Shown here one piece after another: positions 27,320 through 35,951 of a DNA stretch of 64,000 nt (the first letter of the stretch is position 1; every line of letters starts with the position of its first letter). Under the pieces are notes generated by a model. It was not told the DNA's origin. It worked only from the letters and a program-made list of their open reading frames with translations, and ran no database searches. Where the stretch lies: positions 434,001 to 498,000 of the forward strand of contig JAZKDO010000005.1 in NCBI GenBank assembly GCA_040387555.1, written 5' to 3'. Origin of the DNA: UBA4416 sp040387555 (GTDB taxonomy: Bacteria > Bacteroidota > Bacteroidia > B-17B0 > Aurantibacillaceae). The position numbers were made by a program, and so were the translations under genes.

Positions 27320-28342
27320 ATGATTATTGATTTAAGAAGTGATACCGTTACAAAGCCTTCAAAAGCTATGCTTGAGGCTATGATGAATGCTCCGGTTGGT
27401 GATGACGTATTTAGCGAAGACCCAACGGTTTTGGCATTGGAGGAAAAGGCTTCCAAAATGTTTAATAAGGAAGCTGCCTTGTTTTGCCCAAGTGGAACCA
27501 TGACTAATCAGATTGCTATTAAATGCCATACGCAACCGGGAGATGAATTAATTTGTGATGTGAATTCGCATATTTATAATTATGAGGGTGGAGGAATATC
27601 GGCAAATTCGGGAGTTCAGGCAAAATTAGTGCAAGGTGATAGAGGAAGAATTACAGCGAAACACATTGAAGATAGTATTAATGCTGATTATGACTGGTTA
27701 ACCAAAACTACTTTGGTAAGCCTTGAAAATACAGTAAATAGGGCAGGGGGCAGTTGCTATGAACTTGAACAACTAAAGAATATTAAGCAATTATGTGCCC
27801 AAAAAAATTTAGCACTTCACCTTGATGGCGCACGAATTTTTAATGCATTGGTAGAAAATAATTATACAGCCATAGATGTTTCTGATCAGTTCGATTCAGT
27901 TTCAATTTGTTTAAGTAAAGGATTAGGTGCGCCAGTTGGTTCTCTCTTGGTAGGTGCAAAAGATTTTATTAAAAAGGCAAGACGAGCACGTAAAATGTTT
28001 GGAGGAGGCATGCGCCAGGCTGGTTTTTTAGCAGCAGCCGGAATTTATGCATTGGATAATAACGTAAATCGTTTGAAAGAAGATCATTTTAGAGCTAGAA
28101 TCTTATACGATGAATTAATTAAAATGTCGTATGTTGAAAGTGTAATGCCTGTTGATACTAATATTGTGATCTTTAATTTAACCGATAAATATTCAGCTGT
28201 TTCATTTGAAGATGAATTAAAACCATATGGTATTAAACTTGTTGCTTTTGGTAAGCAAACCATACGTTTCGTAACACATTTGGATTTTACAGATGATATG
28301 TTAGCGAAAGTCATTGAAGTGTTAAAGAAAATAGATCGCTAA
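27320..28342 (+). CDS. ltaE: Low-specificity L-threonine aldolase
   Basis: 340 aa, PLP fold type I. Splits L-threonine or L-allo-threonine into glycine and acetaldehyde. Features: DLRSDTVTKPS at the start, CPSGTMTNQIA, LHLDGARIFNA, and the PLP lysine Lys200 in SICLSKGLGAPVGS. Immediately follows the glycosyltransferase gene (12-bp gap), probably same transcript. Cytosolic. Confidence 0.95.
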   Translation: MIIDLRSDTVTKPSKAMLEAMMNAPVGDDVFSEDPTVLALEEKASKMFNKEAALFCPSGTMTNQIAIKCHTQPGDELICDVNSHIYNYEGGGISANSGVQAKLVQGDRGRITAKHIEDSINADYDWLTKTTLVSLENTVNRAGGSCYELEQLKNIKQLCAQKNLALHLDGARIFNALVENNYTAIDVSDQFDSVSICLSKGLGAPVGSLLVGAKDFIKKARRARKMFGGGMRQAGFLAAAGIYALDNNVNRLKEDHFRARILYDELIKMSYVESVMPVDTNIVIFNLTDKYSAVSFEDELKPYGIKLVAFGKQTIRFVTHLDFTDDMLAKVIEVLKKIDR

Positions 28343-28433
28343 AACCTTAATCTTATTACTAGAATTATAACATTGATTTTCATCTCAATTTTCTCTGAAA
28401 AATGAGTTAAATTTAATTTCGTAGAGTGTATAT

Positions 28434-28553
28434 TTAGTTACACTGTCCTAACAGCATCCATAAAAGAAAGAAAATAAGGACGGTTCCTAAACATCCACCA
28501 CCTAATTTTTTTGCTCCATACCCTGCAAGAAGACCTCTGAATAAATTGTTCAT
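28434..28553 (-). CDS. Small membrane peptide, 39 aa
   Basis: An ATG at 28553 opens 39 codons: a glycine-rich amphipathic start (MNNLFRGLLAGYGAKKLGGG) and one hydrophobic helix (from CLGTVLIFFLLWMLL), then a cysteine near the C-terminus before TAA. The codon pattern is typical of coding sequence and the peptide has the shape of a single-pass membrane protein with a short positive N-terminal part. 33 bp downstream of the 28587-28931 gene on the same strand. Not a family I can name. Confidence 0.6.
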   Translation of the reverse strand: MNNLFRGLLAGYGAKKLGGGCLGTVLIFFLLWMLLGQCN

Positions 28554-28586
28554 ATATTTTTATTTATAGAATTTGTAAAAGTAATT

Positions 28587-28931
28587 TTATGCCATGCCGA
28601 TCGTTTGATCGAATTGAAAAAAATCATAGTAGCGGTTAAATGATCTTAATACAAAATTTGTTATATCGGCTTTTGTGTTTGAATCGCTTCCATTGTCTTG
28701 AGATTTCATGGAATACTTCAGGTAATTGAAATTGTGATTTATTTTTATTTTTAATTTAAGTACCTCATTGTAAGAATAAGAACTTTTTTTGTAAGTATCG
28801 ATGAGTTCCTTTATGAGGGAGGCCGTGTCAAAGATAGACCTGCTAATGTCAATCTTCCCTTGTCTCTTAAAATCATTACTATATCCCAGCAATTCATTTT
28901 TGATCTGTTCGAATTTGTCAAATTGTTTCAT
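28587..28931 (-). CDS. Small helical protein, member 2 of a local three-member family
   Basis: 114 aa, closest to the 12093-12437 gene: EQIKNELLGYS/EAIKNELIQYG, DTASLIKELIDTYKKSSYS/DTASLVRDLTDIYRKNNYS, KIKINHNFNYL/RTKINHNFNHL, and RYYDFFQF/NYYDFFQF with similar lengths between blocks. No known domain, no signal. Sits in a small cluster with the 39-aa peptide downstream and member 3 upstream, all on the minus strand. Confidence 0.65.
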   Translation of the reverse strand: MKQFDKFEQIKNELLGYSNDFKRQGKIDISRSIFDTASLIKELIDTYKKSSYSYNEVLKLKIKINHNFNYLKYSMKSQDNGSDSNTKADITNFVLRSFNRYYDFFQFDQTIGMA

Positions 28932-29129
28932 GGTATATGTTTTATTACTAAAGTAAATTAAATTACCTCTGATTACATTATATCAATTAATGTTTTTTAT
29001 AAAACTTATTTGTAATACAAACTTCTCCGATTTAAAACTTTACAGAAAAATTAATAGATTTTTGTAAACTCAATAAATTTATCTATCAAGAACTTATATG
29101 AGAAAGTTTAAACGATCCAATATAAGTTC

Positions 29130-29444
29130 TTAATTAACTTTTTTAATAATGGTATTGTACTGGTTCAAAGATCCCAAAATATAATGGCTGTTAACATCAT
29201 TTTCATTTGTTGATTTGGTCTTTAATACTCTTTGTAATGAATTTAATTTTTGTGTAACATGTTTATTGATTACATCCAGTTCGTAGCCATCATAACCATA
29301 ATTGTAAACTTTTATAAGCTGTTTAATCGCCTTGGCAGTATCTTCAAACTCTGAGCCAAGGCCAATTTCATTTTGATTTTTGTAATCCTGGCTGAAGTTA
29401 TATAATTCCTGTGTAATGGATTCAAGCCTCTGAGTATGTGTCAT
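29130..29444 (-). CDS. Small helical protein, member 3 of a local three-member family
   Basis: 104 aa from the ATG at 29444. An upstream ATG at 29477 is in frame, but the extra leader has no counterpart in the other two copies, while MTHTQRLESITQELYNF aligns with their starts. More diverged: it keeps the ITQELYNF..DYK helix, a DTAKAIKQLIKVYN line, TQKLNSLQ in place of NHNFN.L, and a Y-rich C-terminus (LGSLNQYN). Function unknown. Confidence 0.6.
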   Translation of the reverse strand: MTHTQRLESITQELYNFSQDYKNQNEIGLGSEFEDTAKAIKQLIKVYNYGYDGYELDVINKHVTQKLNSLQRVLKTKSTNENDVNSHYILGSLNQYNTIIKKVN

Positions 29445-29617
29445 AATAAGAAAGTTTTTTGTAAAAATATATAACAATGCGCCCGTGTGGCTTACACAAT
29501 TTTAGTATTTTATACAATTACTACCCTACATTTTTCAAATGTCTGATACACACTATGACTTTTATTTTGCTGCTGGTAGGAGCCTTTTTACCATGGTTTA
29601 AACGGGAAAGAATCCCG

Positions 29618-32113
29618 CTAAAATTTTACTTGTAATTTGAGATTAAGTGTTCGCCTTGTTAAATAATTAGGAACGGCATACTGGCGGTTTGTTACATCAG
29701 TGATCCAGGTATATGAAACAGTATTATCCACCTGCAATAAATTAAAGACTTCTATGCTGATGAACATTCCTTTTAAATGATGAAATGGGCTTGTTTTTGG
29801 CAAGGGTTTTTCCTCTTTAATTATTTGATAAGCAAAGCCAATATCTACGCGTCTATAGGGCGGCATGCGAAAAACCTGTTTCCAGCGCTCATGTCCGGGA
29901 GGCCCAAAAGGTAAACCTGTACCGAACTGCATGTTTAAATACATCTTACACGATGGTAACCTAGGAATGTAATCCTGGAAAAACATGCCAAAAGTTACCC
30001 GCTGATCGGTTGGTCTTGGAATATAACCCGGATACACAATGGAGCTGTCAACAGCTTTGGTATTAAAAGTATATCCATTCACAATCGTATCTCCATCACT
30101 GTTAAAGTAAGTGACTTTTCTATCTCCCGAAATATTTTCCATAGTTTTCAAAACACCAATCGTTGCCCATGATTCAATACCTTTAATGAATTCCCCGTTA
30201 ATTCTTAAATCAATCCCTTCAGTGTAACCCACAGAATTGTTTTTTGCAAAGTAACGGATTCTGGTATTATCAATTTCATATGGAATTAAATCTTTCATCT
30301 CTTTATAATAGCCCGCTAAGATCACTTTAAATGGTCGGCGCCATAATTTAAAATTATAATCGCCTGATAATAAATAATGCACGGATTGTTGCGCTTTAAT
30401 TGTTGGATTCAGTTTGCCATCAAAACCACGCATCTCACGATAAAAAGGAGGTTGATAATAATAGCCCCAGGACGCTTTAAATACCATATCGCGTTTCCAG
30501 TTTGGTTTATACGATAAAGTCAACCGAGGCGATATAACGGTTTGCTTATTGAAGTCCCAATAGTTTGCTCTTACACCTCCTGTTAAAGTCAGTAAAGAAG
30601 AATCATTTAATTGCCTGCTGTAAACATATTGAAGGTAGCCTTGTACCCGGTTTGTTTCTAAATTTATTTTTGATTTCACAACATCAATTAAATTGATTTC
30701 TGTTGCACTGTAAGGCGCCACATAACCCGCAGAATCAATGGTGCGCCATTCGCTCAATTTATCCTCTATACTTTCATGTTGGTAACGTGCACCCCACAAT
30801 AGTTCGCTGTGATTGCCAAAACGGTGCGTGCCTTTATGCTCAAAATTAAGTACGGTTGCATCAATACGGTTACGACCATTATTTAAAAAGGTGCCCACGC
30901 CGCGATTAAAAGCAACTTGTCCGAAATTATCTTTTCCAAAATCCGCTTCGAGTTGATCAATGTAATATTGCCCTTGTACGGTATATTTTTCTTCTTCCTG
31001 AGCTTTGTAGGCAGAGGTTATTAATTTTAATTTTGTTCGGTTATTGGGTTTGTAAATTGTGGATAGCCCGCCCATCATGGTAGTGTATTGCGTAAGTTCC
31101 TGCCCATCGAAATAGATAGTTAGTTTAACCGCATTGTTTACAGTTCCAAAGCTTGTTTCCCTATTTGCAGGAATTACTAAGTACTGATTATTGGAAACGT
31201 TTCCTAAAAATTCAATACTCCATTTTTCGTTGAGAGTGAAGGTGATGAAAGACTGCACATCATAAAAGCGAGGACGGTATTCACCTTTGGTATCCATGCT
31301 TTTTAATAAATAAGCGTTCGATTTATAGCGGGAACCTAAACTCCATGCTACCACACGGTTTTTGGAAACCCCCTGCAAATGCAAGCTACCGCCTAAAAAT
31401 CCACCGCTTACGGTTCCTGAAAATTTCAAAGGTTTTTTATAGGTAATGTCTAAAACAGATGACATTTTATCGCCGTACTTTGCTTCAAATCCGCCGGCTG
31501 AAAAATTAATGTTGCTCACCATATCCGGATTGGCAAAACTCAATCCTTCCTGTTGCCCGCTTCTTGCTAAAAACGGACGGTACACTTCAATATCATTCAC
31601 GTAAACTAAATTCTCATCAAAGTTGCCACCACGAACCGAGTAACCGCTGCTTAATTCATTGTTACTGCTCACGCCCATTTGTGTTTTAATAATATCTTCA
31701 ATATTGCCACTGGGGCTTGGAATATAAAAAATATTTTTAGGATCAATACGGGTTATCTCCTGGTTACGGTTTTCGGAAACAATGTTTACCTCGCCAATAT
31801 TATTTTTAACCGCTAACCTTGGATTAAAGATTTTTGAGTCGCCGCTTTTCAGCTTAAATTTTTGGTTAATCTGTTTGTAACTGATATTATAAATAGAAAG
31901 GGTGATCTCTTTGTCAGTAGGTACGGTTAAGGAGTAATGCCCATTAACATCGCTGGTCGTGATCAGGGAACCGTCTTCTAAAATGGCAATCTGTACTTCG
32001 GGTATACCAACACCTTCATCATCTTTAATAGTACCTGAAATAATAGCGGTTTGACCGAAGGAAATAATTCCAACTACAAACAGAATTAGGGTATAAAAGT
32101 GTTTTTGCAGCAC
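29618..32113 (-). CDS. TonB-dependent outer-membrane receptor
   Basis: 831 aa. Signal peptide, then an N-terminal carboxypeptidase-regulatory-like domain (IISGTIKDDEGVGIPEVQIAI, residues about 24-110), a plug (IEDIIKTQMGVSSNNELSSGYSVRGGNFDENLVYVNDIEVYRP) and a long 22-strand barrel ending in a hydrophobic-terminated strand (LNLKLQVKF). Imports ligand across the outer membrane with TonB-ExbBD energy. No SusD partner is adjacent, so a non-SusC type; ligand unknown. A short hairpin (29603-29617) just after the stop may be a weak terminator. Confidence 0.93.
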   Translation of the reverse strand: MLQKHFYTLILFVVGIISFGQTAIISGTIKDDEGVGIPEVQIAILEDGSLITTSDVNGHYSLTVPTDKEITLSIYNISYKQINQKFKLKSGDSKIFNPRLAVKNNIGEVNIVSENRNQEITRIDPKNIFYIPSPSGNIEDIIKTQMGVSSNNELSSGYSVRGGNFDENLVYVNDIEVYRPFLARSGQQEGLSFANPDMVSNINFSAGGFEAKYGDKMSSVLDITYKKPLKFSGTVSGGFLGGSLHLQGVSKNRVVAWSLGSRYKSNAYLLKSMDTKGEYRPRFYDVQSFITFTLNEKWSIEFLGNVSNNQYLVIPANRETSFGTVNNAVKLTIYFDGQELTQYTTMMGGLSTIYKPNNRTKLKLITSAYKAQEEEKYTVQGQYYIDQLEADFGKDNFGQVAFNRGVGTFLNNGRNRIDATVLNFEHKGTHRFGNHSELLWGARYQHESIEDKLSEWRTIDSAGYVAPYSATEINLIDVVKSKINLETNRVQGYLQYVYSRQLNDSSLLTLTGGVRANYWDFNKQTVISPRLTLSYKPNWKRDMVFKASWGYYYQPPFYREMRGFDGKLNPTIKAQQSVHYLLSGDYNFKLWRRPFKVILAGYYKEMKDLIPYEIDNTRIRYFAKNNSVGYTEGIDLRINGEFIKGIESWATIGVLKTMENISGDRKVTYFNSDGDTIVNGYTFNTKAVDSSIVYPGYIPRPTDQRVTFGMFFQDYIPRLPSCKMYLNMQFGTGLPFGPPGHERWKQVFRMPPYRRVDIGFAYQIIKEEKPLPKTSPFHHLKGMFISIEVFNLLQVDNTVSYTWITDVTNRQYAVPNYLTRRTLNLKLQVKF

Positions 32114-32196
32114 AGGTTAAATAACGGGTGGTTCCTGCAAATATTGCAAAAAGAAATGGAATTCTTGCGGTTTTAGTGTCTTTAAGAAACTAATAC

Positions 32197-32826
32197 TTAC
32201 TTGATCTTTAACTTTCCGCTTCTCCAGGCATCAATAAATTTAGCCCATGCCACTGGATTAAGTAAGCTCACACTTGGATATTGGCCTGCCTGATATAAAC
32301 GGGTGTACTGCTGTTGCATCCTTACCCGGTAATTGGCGGCTGCATCCATCGAGCCGCCTTTAATAGATGCACGTACATCTTCATTATCCATATTTTTATA
32401 TGCGCGCTCAATATCCGAGTCGCTTAAATCTAAATTTAGAATAGCGCGTTTAAATTGCTCTTTACTTGGCCAGGGAAAAACACTTACTTCTTCTAATTGA
32501 ATAGTATCCTTAGTAAGGATTTGTATAATAGAATAGTGTTTACCTGTTAGCGTATCTGCTAAATTATAGGATTTGCTTTTGTGATTAATGGAAAAAAACT
32601 GCATTTCATCACCCGGGCTCGCTACAATTGTAAAAAATCCGTAAAAATCACTTACAGTACCGGAGCGTGTTCCTTTCAACATAATAGAAACAAAAGGCAA
32701 TGGTTGTAAACTATCATCGAGTACAACACCTGAAATTTGCAGGTATTTTTCGTTAACGGGAGGTTTAGTTTGCCCAAATAAGATAGCTGAAATAAACAAT
32801 AGAGTGATGATGTATAAATGTTTCAT
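32197..32826 (-). CDS. Secreted carboxypeptidase-regulatory-domain protein
   Basis: 209 aa from the ATG at 32826, which opens on a signal peptide (MKHLYIITLLFISAILFGQ); an upstream in-frame ATG would add 21 odd residues. One CarboxypepD_reg-like domain at about 27-115 (QISGVVLDDSLQPLPFVSIML, then GTVSDFYGFFTIVA), then a helical C-terminus with SDIERAYKNMDNEDVRAS. The type is common in Bacteroidota as an outer-surface partner of TonB receptors; here it precedes one on the same strand by 83 bp. Role unproven. Confidence 0.8.
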   Translation of the reverse strand: MKHLYIITLLFISAILFGQTKPPVNEKYLQISGVVLDDSLQPLPFVSIMLKGTRSGTVSDFYGFFTIVASPGDEMQFFSINHKSKSYNLADTLTGKHYSIIQILTKDTIQLEEVSVFPWPSKEQFKRAILNLDLSDSDIERAYKNMDNEDVRASIKGGSMDAAANYRVRMQQQYTRLYQAGQYPSVSLLNPVAWAKFIDAWRSGKLKIK

Positions 32827-32903
32827 AGGATAGGAATTATCAATAAGGTAAAAATACCATTTATAACTGCAGATGGTATAAATAAACATAAATTAACAAC
32901 ATC

Positions 32904-33020
32904 TGCGGATTAGTTGTTTCACATATCTCAAAGATTTCAAGGGAACCAAAACAAAATTTCGGATAATACTCTGCGTAAATCTCAGAGATCTGCAAACATC
33001 TTATCCGTAATCAGGATAAA
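32904..33020. repeat. Possible dispersed CTGCG/CAGA repeat unit
   Basis: The 205-bp gap between genes contains short words CTGCGG, CTCTGCGT, CTCAGAGATCTGC and TATCCGTAATCAGGATA resembling the widespread Bacteroidota intergenic repeat made of CGCAGAT and AATCTGCG words. A related unit is at 53128-53225. Seen by eye only. Confidence 0.35.
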
Positions 33021-33031
33021 ATATTTAATAC

Positions 33032-33616
33032 TTAATTATTCTGCAACCATTTATCAATTTGGAAAACCAATAATGATGACCCGATACCAAGTATCATTCC
33101 TCCTAAAACATCACTCGGAAAATGAACGCCTAATCGCATACGCGAATAACCTACTGCGCAGGCGTACGCATAAGAAGGAATAGCCACGTACCATTTTTTT
33201 GTAGAAAGGCTTAAAGCGGTTGCTGTTGCAAAAGCAGTGGAAGTATGACCTGAAGGAAAAGAATATATTCCTCCTTCTGCACGCCTAACAATATCATTAG
33301 GATATTGTTTATAAGGACGGGGGCGATTGACTATATATTTTAAGCCAGATGTCAAAAACAAATTCAGGCCAATAGCAGCGCCTGTTTTAATGCCATTCCG
33401 CATCATTACTTTATCATTATTGATATATCCTGAAAGTAAAAGAGAACTTGGAGCTACAACCATTACAGGGTAAATAGAGGCAGAGGTAATGCGCATAGCT
33501 TTGTCCCATTGAGGATGTTCATTTTGGTTGATTTTTTTTAGCATTGTAAAATCAAGGTTTTGGGCATCGCTCAAGAACCACACTAATGATAATACTATAA
33601 TAAAAGAAAATTTCAA
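33032..33616 (-). CDS. PAP2-family phosphatase, exported
   Basis: 194 aa with a signal peptide (FSFIIVLSLVWFLSDAQ). The three PAP2 motifs are complete: KYIVNRPRP (KX6RP) near 110, YSFPSGHTSTAF near 130 and SRMRLGVHFPSDVLGG near 160. One or two membrane helices besides. Unlike the 24.9-kb paralog it is likely periplasmic or outer-membrane attached. It overlaps the M50 gene upstream by 4 bp, so the two, with nhaD, form an operon; the connection in function is not clear. Confidence 0.88.
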   Translation of the reverse strand: MKFSFIIVLSLVWFLSDAQNLDFTMLKKINQNEHPQWDKAMRITSASIYPVMVVAPSSLLLSGYINNDKVMMRNGIKTGAAIGLNLFLTSGLKYIVNRPRPYKQYPNDIVRRAEGGIYSFPSGHTSTAFATATALSLSTKKWYVAIPSYAYACAVGYSRMRLGVHFPSDVLGGMILGIGSSLLVFQIDKWLQNN

Positions 33617-34593
33617 TTTAAAAATTTGATAAGAACATAAATTAGCGGTAACACTACCATGAAAAAGATGTAAAGTAAAACCATGAAGATTTTACCAAAC
33701 GTTTTTATGTCTTTTATAAAAGGTATTTCCAGAATACTGATTACATGCTGCATTAAACTTCCTTCCAGAATATTATATTTATGTTCTCCTGCCTGAACTC
33801 CGCCATAGCGTTTATTAAACGAAAGAATAATACAATCCCTGATTGTCCAATAACTTGTATCGGGTAGATCTGAATAATCGGTGATGTAATTTATTTTTTC
33901 GTGATTCAAATATTCTTTAATTTTTTGATTTTTTACTTTCATGATCAAATCAAAGATCATAAACGCAGGAAGAATCAATAATATGATGCTTTGTGAAAGG
34001 ATTGCTAACAAGGTCATCATGATAATTGAAATTATAGTAAATACTGTTCGAATTGTATGGTTTTGATTTACAAAAAGTGTCTCCAACAGTCTTCCTCCGT
34101 CCAAAGGCACAAATGGTAACAGGTTAAAAAGATTCAATACAAAAAAGATATTACCTAACATTTCCAGGCGTTCGTTAGGATAAGAGATAGTGCTGAGTAA
34201 TAAACAAAAACCTATAATAATTCCGGGAATGGGGCCAGATAAAATAACAACACTCATTTGCCTTTGCGATATTTTTGATTTTGTGCCTGATACATAAGCG
34301 CCCAGCAATGGGAGAACAAAAAGTTTAACATCATTGTAATGATAGATCTTCATGGCAAAAAAATGGCCCAATTCATGAATCATAAGAACAACTAATACAG
34401 CGGCAATGTAAATAATGTCCTGATCAAAAATTGTATAAAATAAAAAGCCGTAAATCAGAAGACTGATAAGCGATCGTCGTACCCAGTTTTTTTTATCCTG
34501 AATAAATACTGGCTTAGGTAAAACAGCATTGTGTTTGTGATCATCAAATTGTTCATTTGATTCGTTGACGTTTTCAGGTTCAGATTGTTCCAC
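33613..34593 (-). CDS. M50-family site-2-protease-like membrane metalloprotease
   Basis: 326 aa, several membrane helices. Zinc site HELGH at 73-77 inside the second helix region and the distal metal ligand DGGRLLE near 166, as in M50/S2P proteases that cut within membranes. No PDZ domain is visible. The N-terminal 30 residues are polar and the C-terminal part (about 220-300) is a soluble insert. Substrate unknown. Its stop overlaps the next gene's start and its start abuts the nhaD stop (34593), i.e. a tightly coupled operon. Confidence 0.87.
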   Translation of the reverse strand: MEQSEPENVNESNEQFDDHKHNAVLPKPVFIQDKKNWVRRSLISLLIYGFLFYTIFDQDIIYIAAVLVVLMIHELGHFFAMKIYHYNDVKLFVLPLLGAYVSGTKSKISQRQMSVVILSGPIPGIIIGFCLLLSTISYPNERLEMLGNIFFVLNLFNLLPFVPLDGGRLLETLFVNQNHTIRTVFTIISIIMMTLLAILSQSIILLILPAFMIFDLIMKVKNQKIKEYLNHEKINYITDYSDLPDTSYWTIRDCIILSFNKRYGGVQAGEHKYNILEGSLMQHVISILEIPFIKDIKTFGKIFMVLLYIFFMVVLPLIYVLIKFLN

Positions 34594-35855
34594 TATGTAA
34601 TAATAAGATGTTGTATGTAATAAATTATAAATCCGGCAATATAGCCTAGTAAGGCTAGTAAAGATATATTTTTCAGGTACCAGCCAAAACTAATAGTTTC
34701 CATTCCCATTACTGCAACGCCTGCTGCACTTCCAATAATTAAACAACTTCCACCAGTACCAGTGGCATATGCAATCATTTCCCAAAAAGTATGGTTAGTT
34801 GGGTAGTCATACATTCCCATGGTTGCAGCCAGTAAAGGTACATTATCCACTACGGCAGAGAATAATCCTATTAATCCGGTTATCGCTATTGGATTACCGA
34901 TTGTAGCATTTAGCCAGGAAGCAGTATTTATTAACACACCTATCTCAGCAAGACAGGCCACTGCCAATAAAATTCCCAGGAAAAACAAAACACTGGGCAC
35001 ATCTGTTTTGGTAATGGCATGTGCCACAGAAAACCGTCCTTTTTCTTCCTTATTTTTTCGTTTGTGAATTAATTCTGTTATAACCCACATAATTCCTAAT
35101 CCAAATAAGATCCCCATGTATGGCGGCAAGTGGGTCACATTTTTAAATACCGGCACAAACAACAGAGTAGAAATTCCAATCCCAAAAATAAGTGCTTTAT
35201 CTTTTCCGGGAACAGTCGTATCAATAGGATTCACAATCGGTTTTACCACATGTCCTTTAATACGGATCATGCTGACGGCCAATGGAACGGTCATGCAAAT
35301 CAAGCCAGGTAAAAACAAATGCGGAATCATTGAACCCGGGGTTAATTTATTGGCTACCCAAAGCATCGTCGTTGTAACGTCACCAATCGGGCTAAAACAT
35401 CCGCCGGCATTAGCGGAAATAATTACAAGGCCTAAAAAGTAATAACGATCCGTTTTTTCAGGAATGAGTTTTTTGATCACAGTAGACATCACAATAGCCG
35501 TTGTTAAATTATCAAGAACAGCAGATAGCACAAAAGCTAATAGAGATATAATAATTAATAAGTAGCGTTTATTTGTAGTCGTAATTTTTTGAGTAATAAG
35601 ATCAAAGCCATTATGAGAATCGATCAGTTCAACTATAGTCATTGCCCCAAGTAAAAAGAAAATAATTTCCGAGATCTCCCCTAAATGATGGCTAAGGCTG
35701 GAGATAAAATGGTTATCAACTGATTGCAATGCATACACAGTCCAGCATAATACACCTGTTAATAAAGCAATTCCAGACTTATTGATATTGAAGTTATGTT
35801 CAAAAGCAATGATGAAATAACCAACGATAAAGAGTGTTAGAATGAGAGCTGTCAT
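34593..35855 (-). CDS. nhaD: Sodium:proton antiporter, NhaD type
   Basis: 420 aa, about twelve membrane helices. Motifs of the NhaD/ion-transporter superfamily: FLLGAMTIVELIDSHNGFD, SAVLDNLTTAIVMSTVI, ANAGGCFSPIGDVTTTMLW and SAVVDNVPLLAATMGM. Exchanges Na+ for H+ across the inner membrane. First gene of the operon that continues into the M50 protease and PAP2 genes. Divergent from an APC permease. Confidence 0.92.
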   Translation of the reverse strand: MTALILTLFIVGYFIIAFEHNFNINKSGIALLTGVLCWTVYALQSVDNHFISSLSHHLGEISEIIFFLLGAMTIVELIDSHNGFDLITQKITTTNKRYLLIIISLLAFVLSAVLDNLTTAIVMSTVIKKLIPEKTDRYYFLGLVIISANAGGCFSPIGDVTTTMLWVANKLTPGSMIPHLFLPGLICMTVPLAVSMIRIKGHVVKPIVNPIDTTVPGKDKALIFGIGISTLLFVPVFKNVTHLPPYMGILFGLGIMWVITELIHKRKNKEEKGRFSVAHAITKTDVPSVLFFLGILLAVACLAEIGVLINTASWLNATIGNPIAITGLIGLFSAVVDNVPLLAATMGMYDYPTNHTFWEMIAYATGTGGSCLIIGSAAGVAVMGMETISFGWYLKNISLLALLGYIAGFIIYYIQHLIIT

Positions 35856-35951
35856 TTTTCTTGGTAAAGATAACGGATTATATGTTTTTAAATAAAATTA
35901 TATATATTTGGATAGTTAGTTTAGTATAATAAAAACCAATAATTATATAAT

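Noticed and set aside
29555..29635. + strand frame of 26 codons (MTFILLLVGAFLPWF...)
   Set aside because: Very short, runs antisense into the end of the TonB receptor gene, no initiation signal seen.
32914..33183. + strand frame of 89 codons (MFHISQRFQGN...)
   Set aside because: Overlaps the repeat unit and the well-supported PAP2 gene on the other strand; composition is not coding-like.
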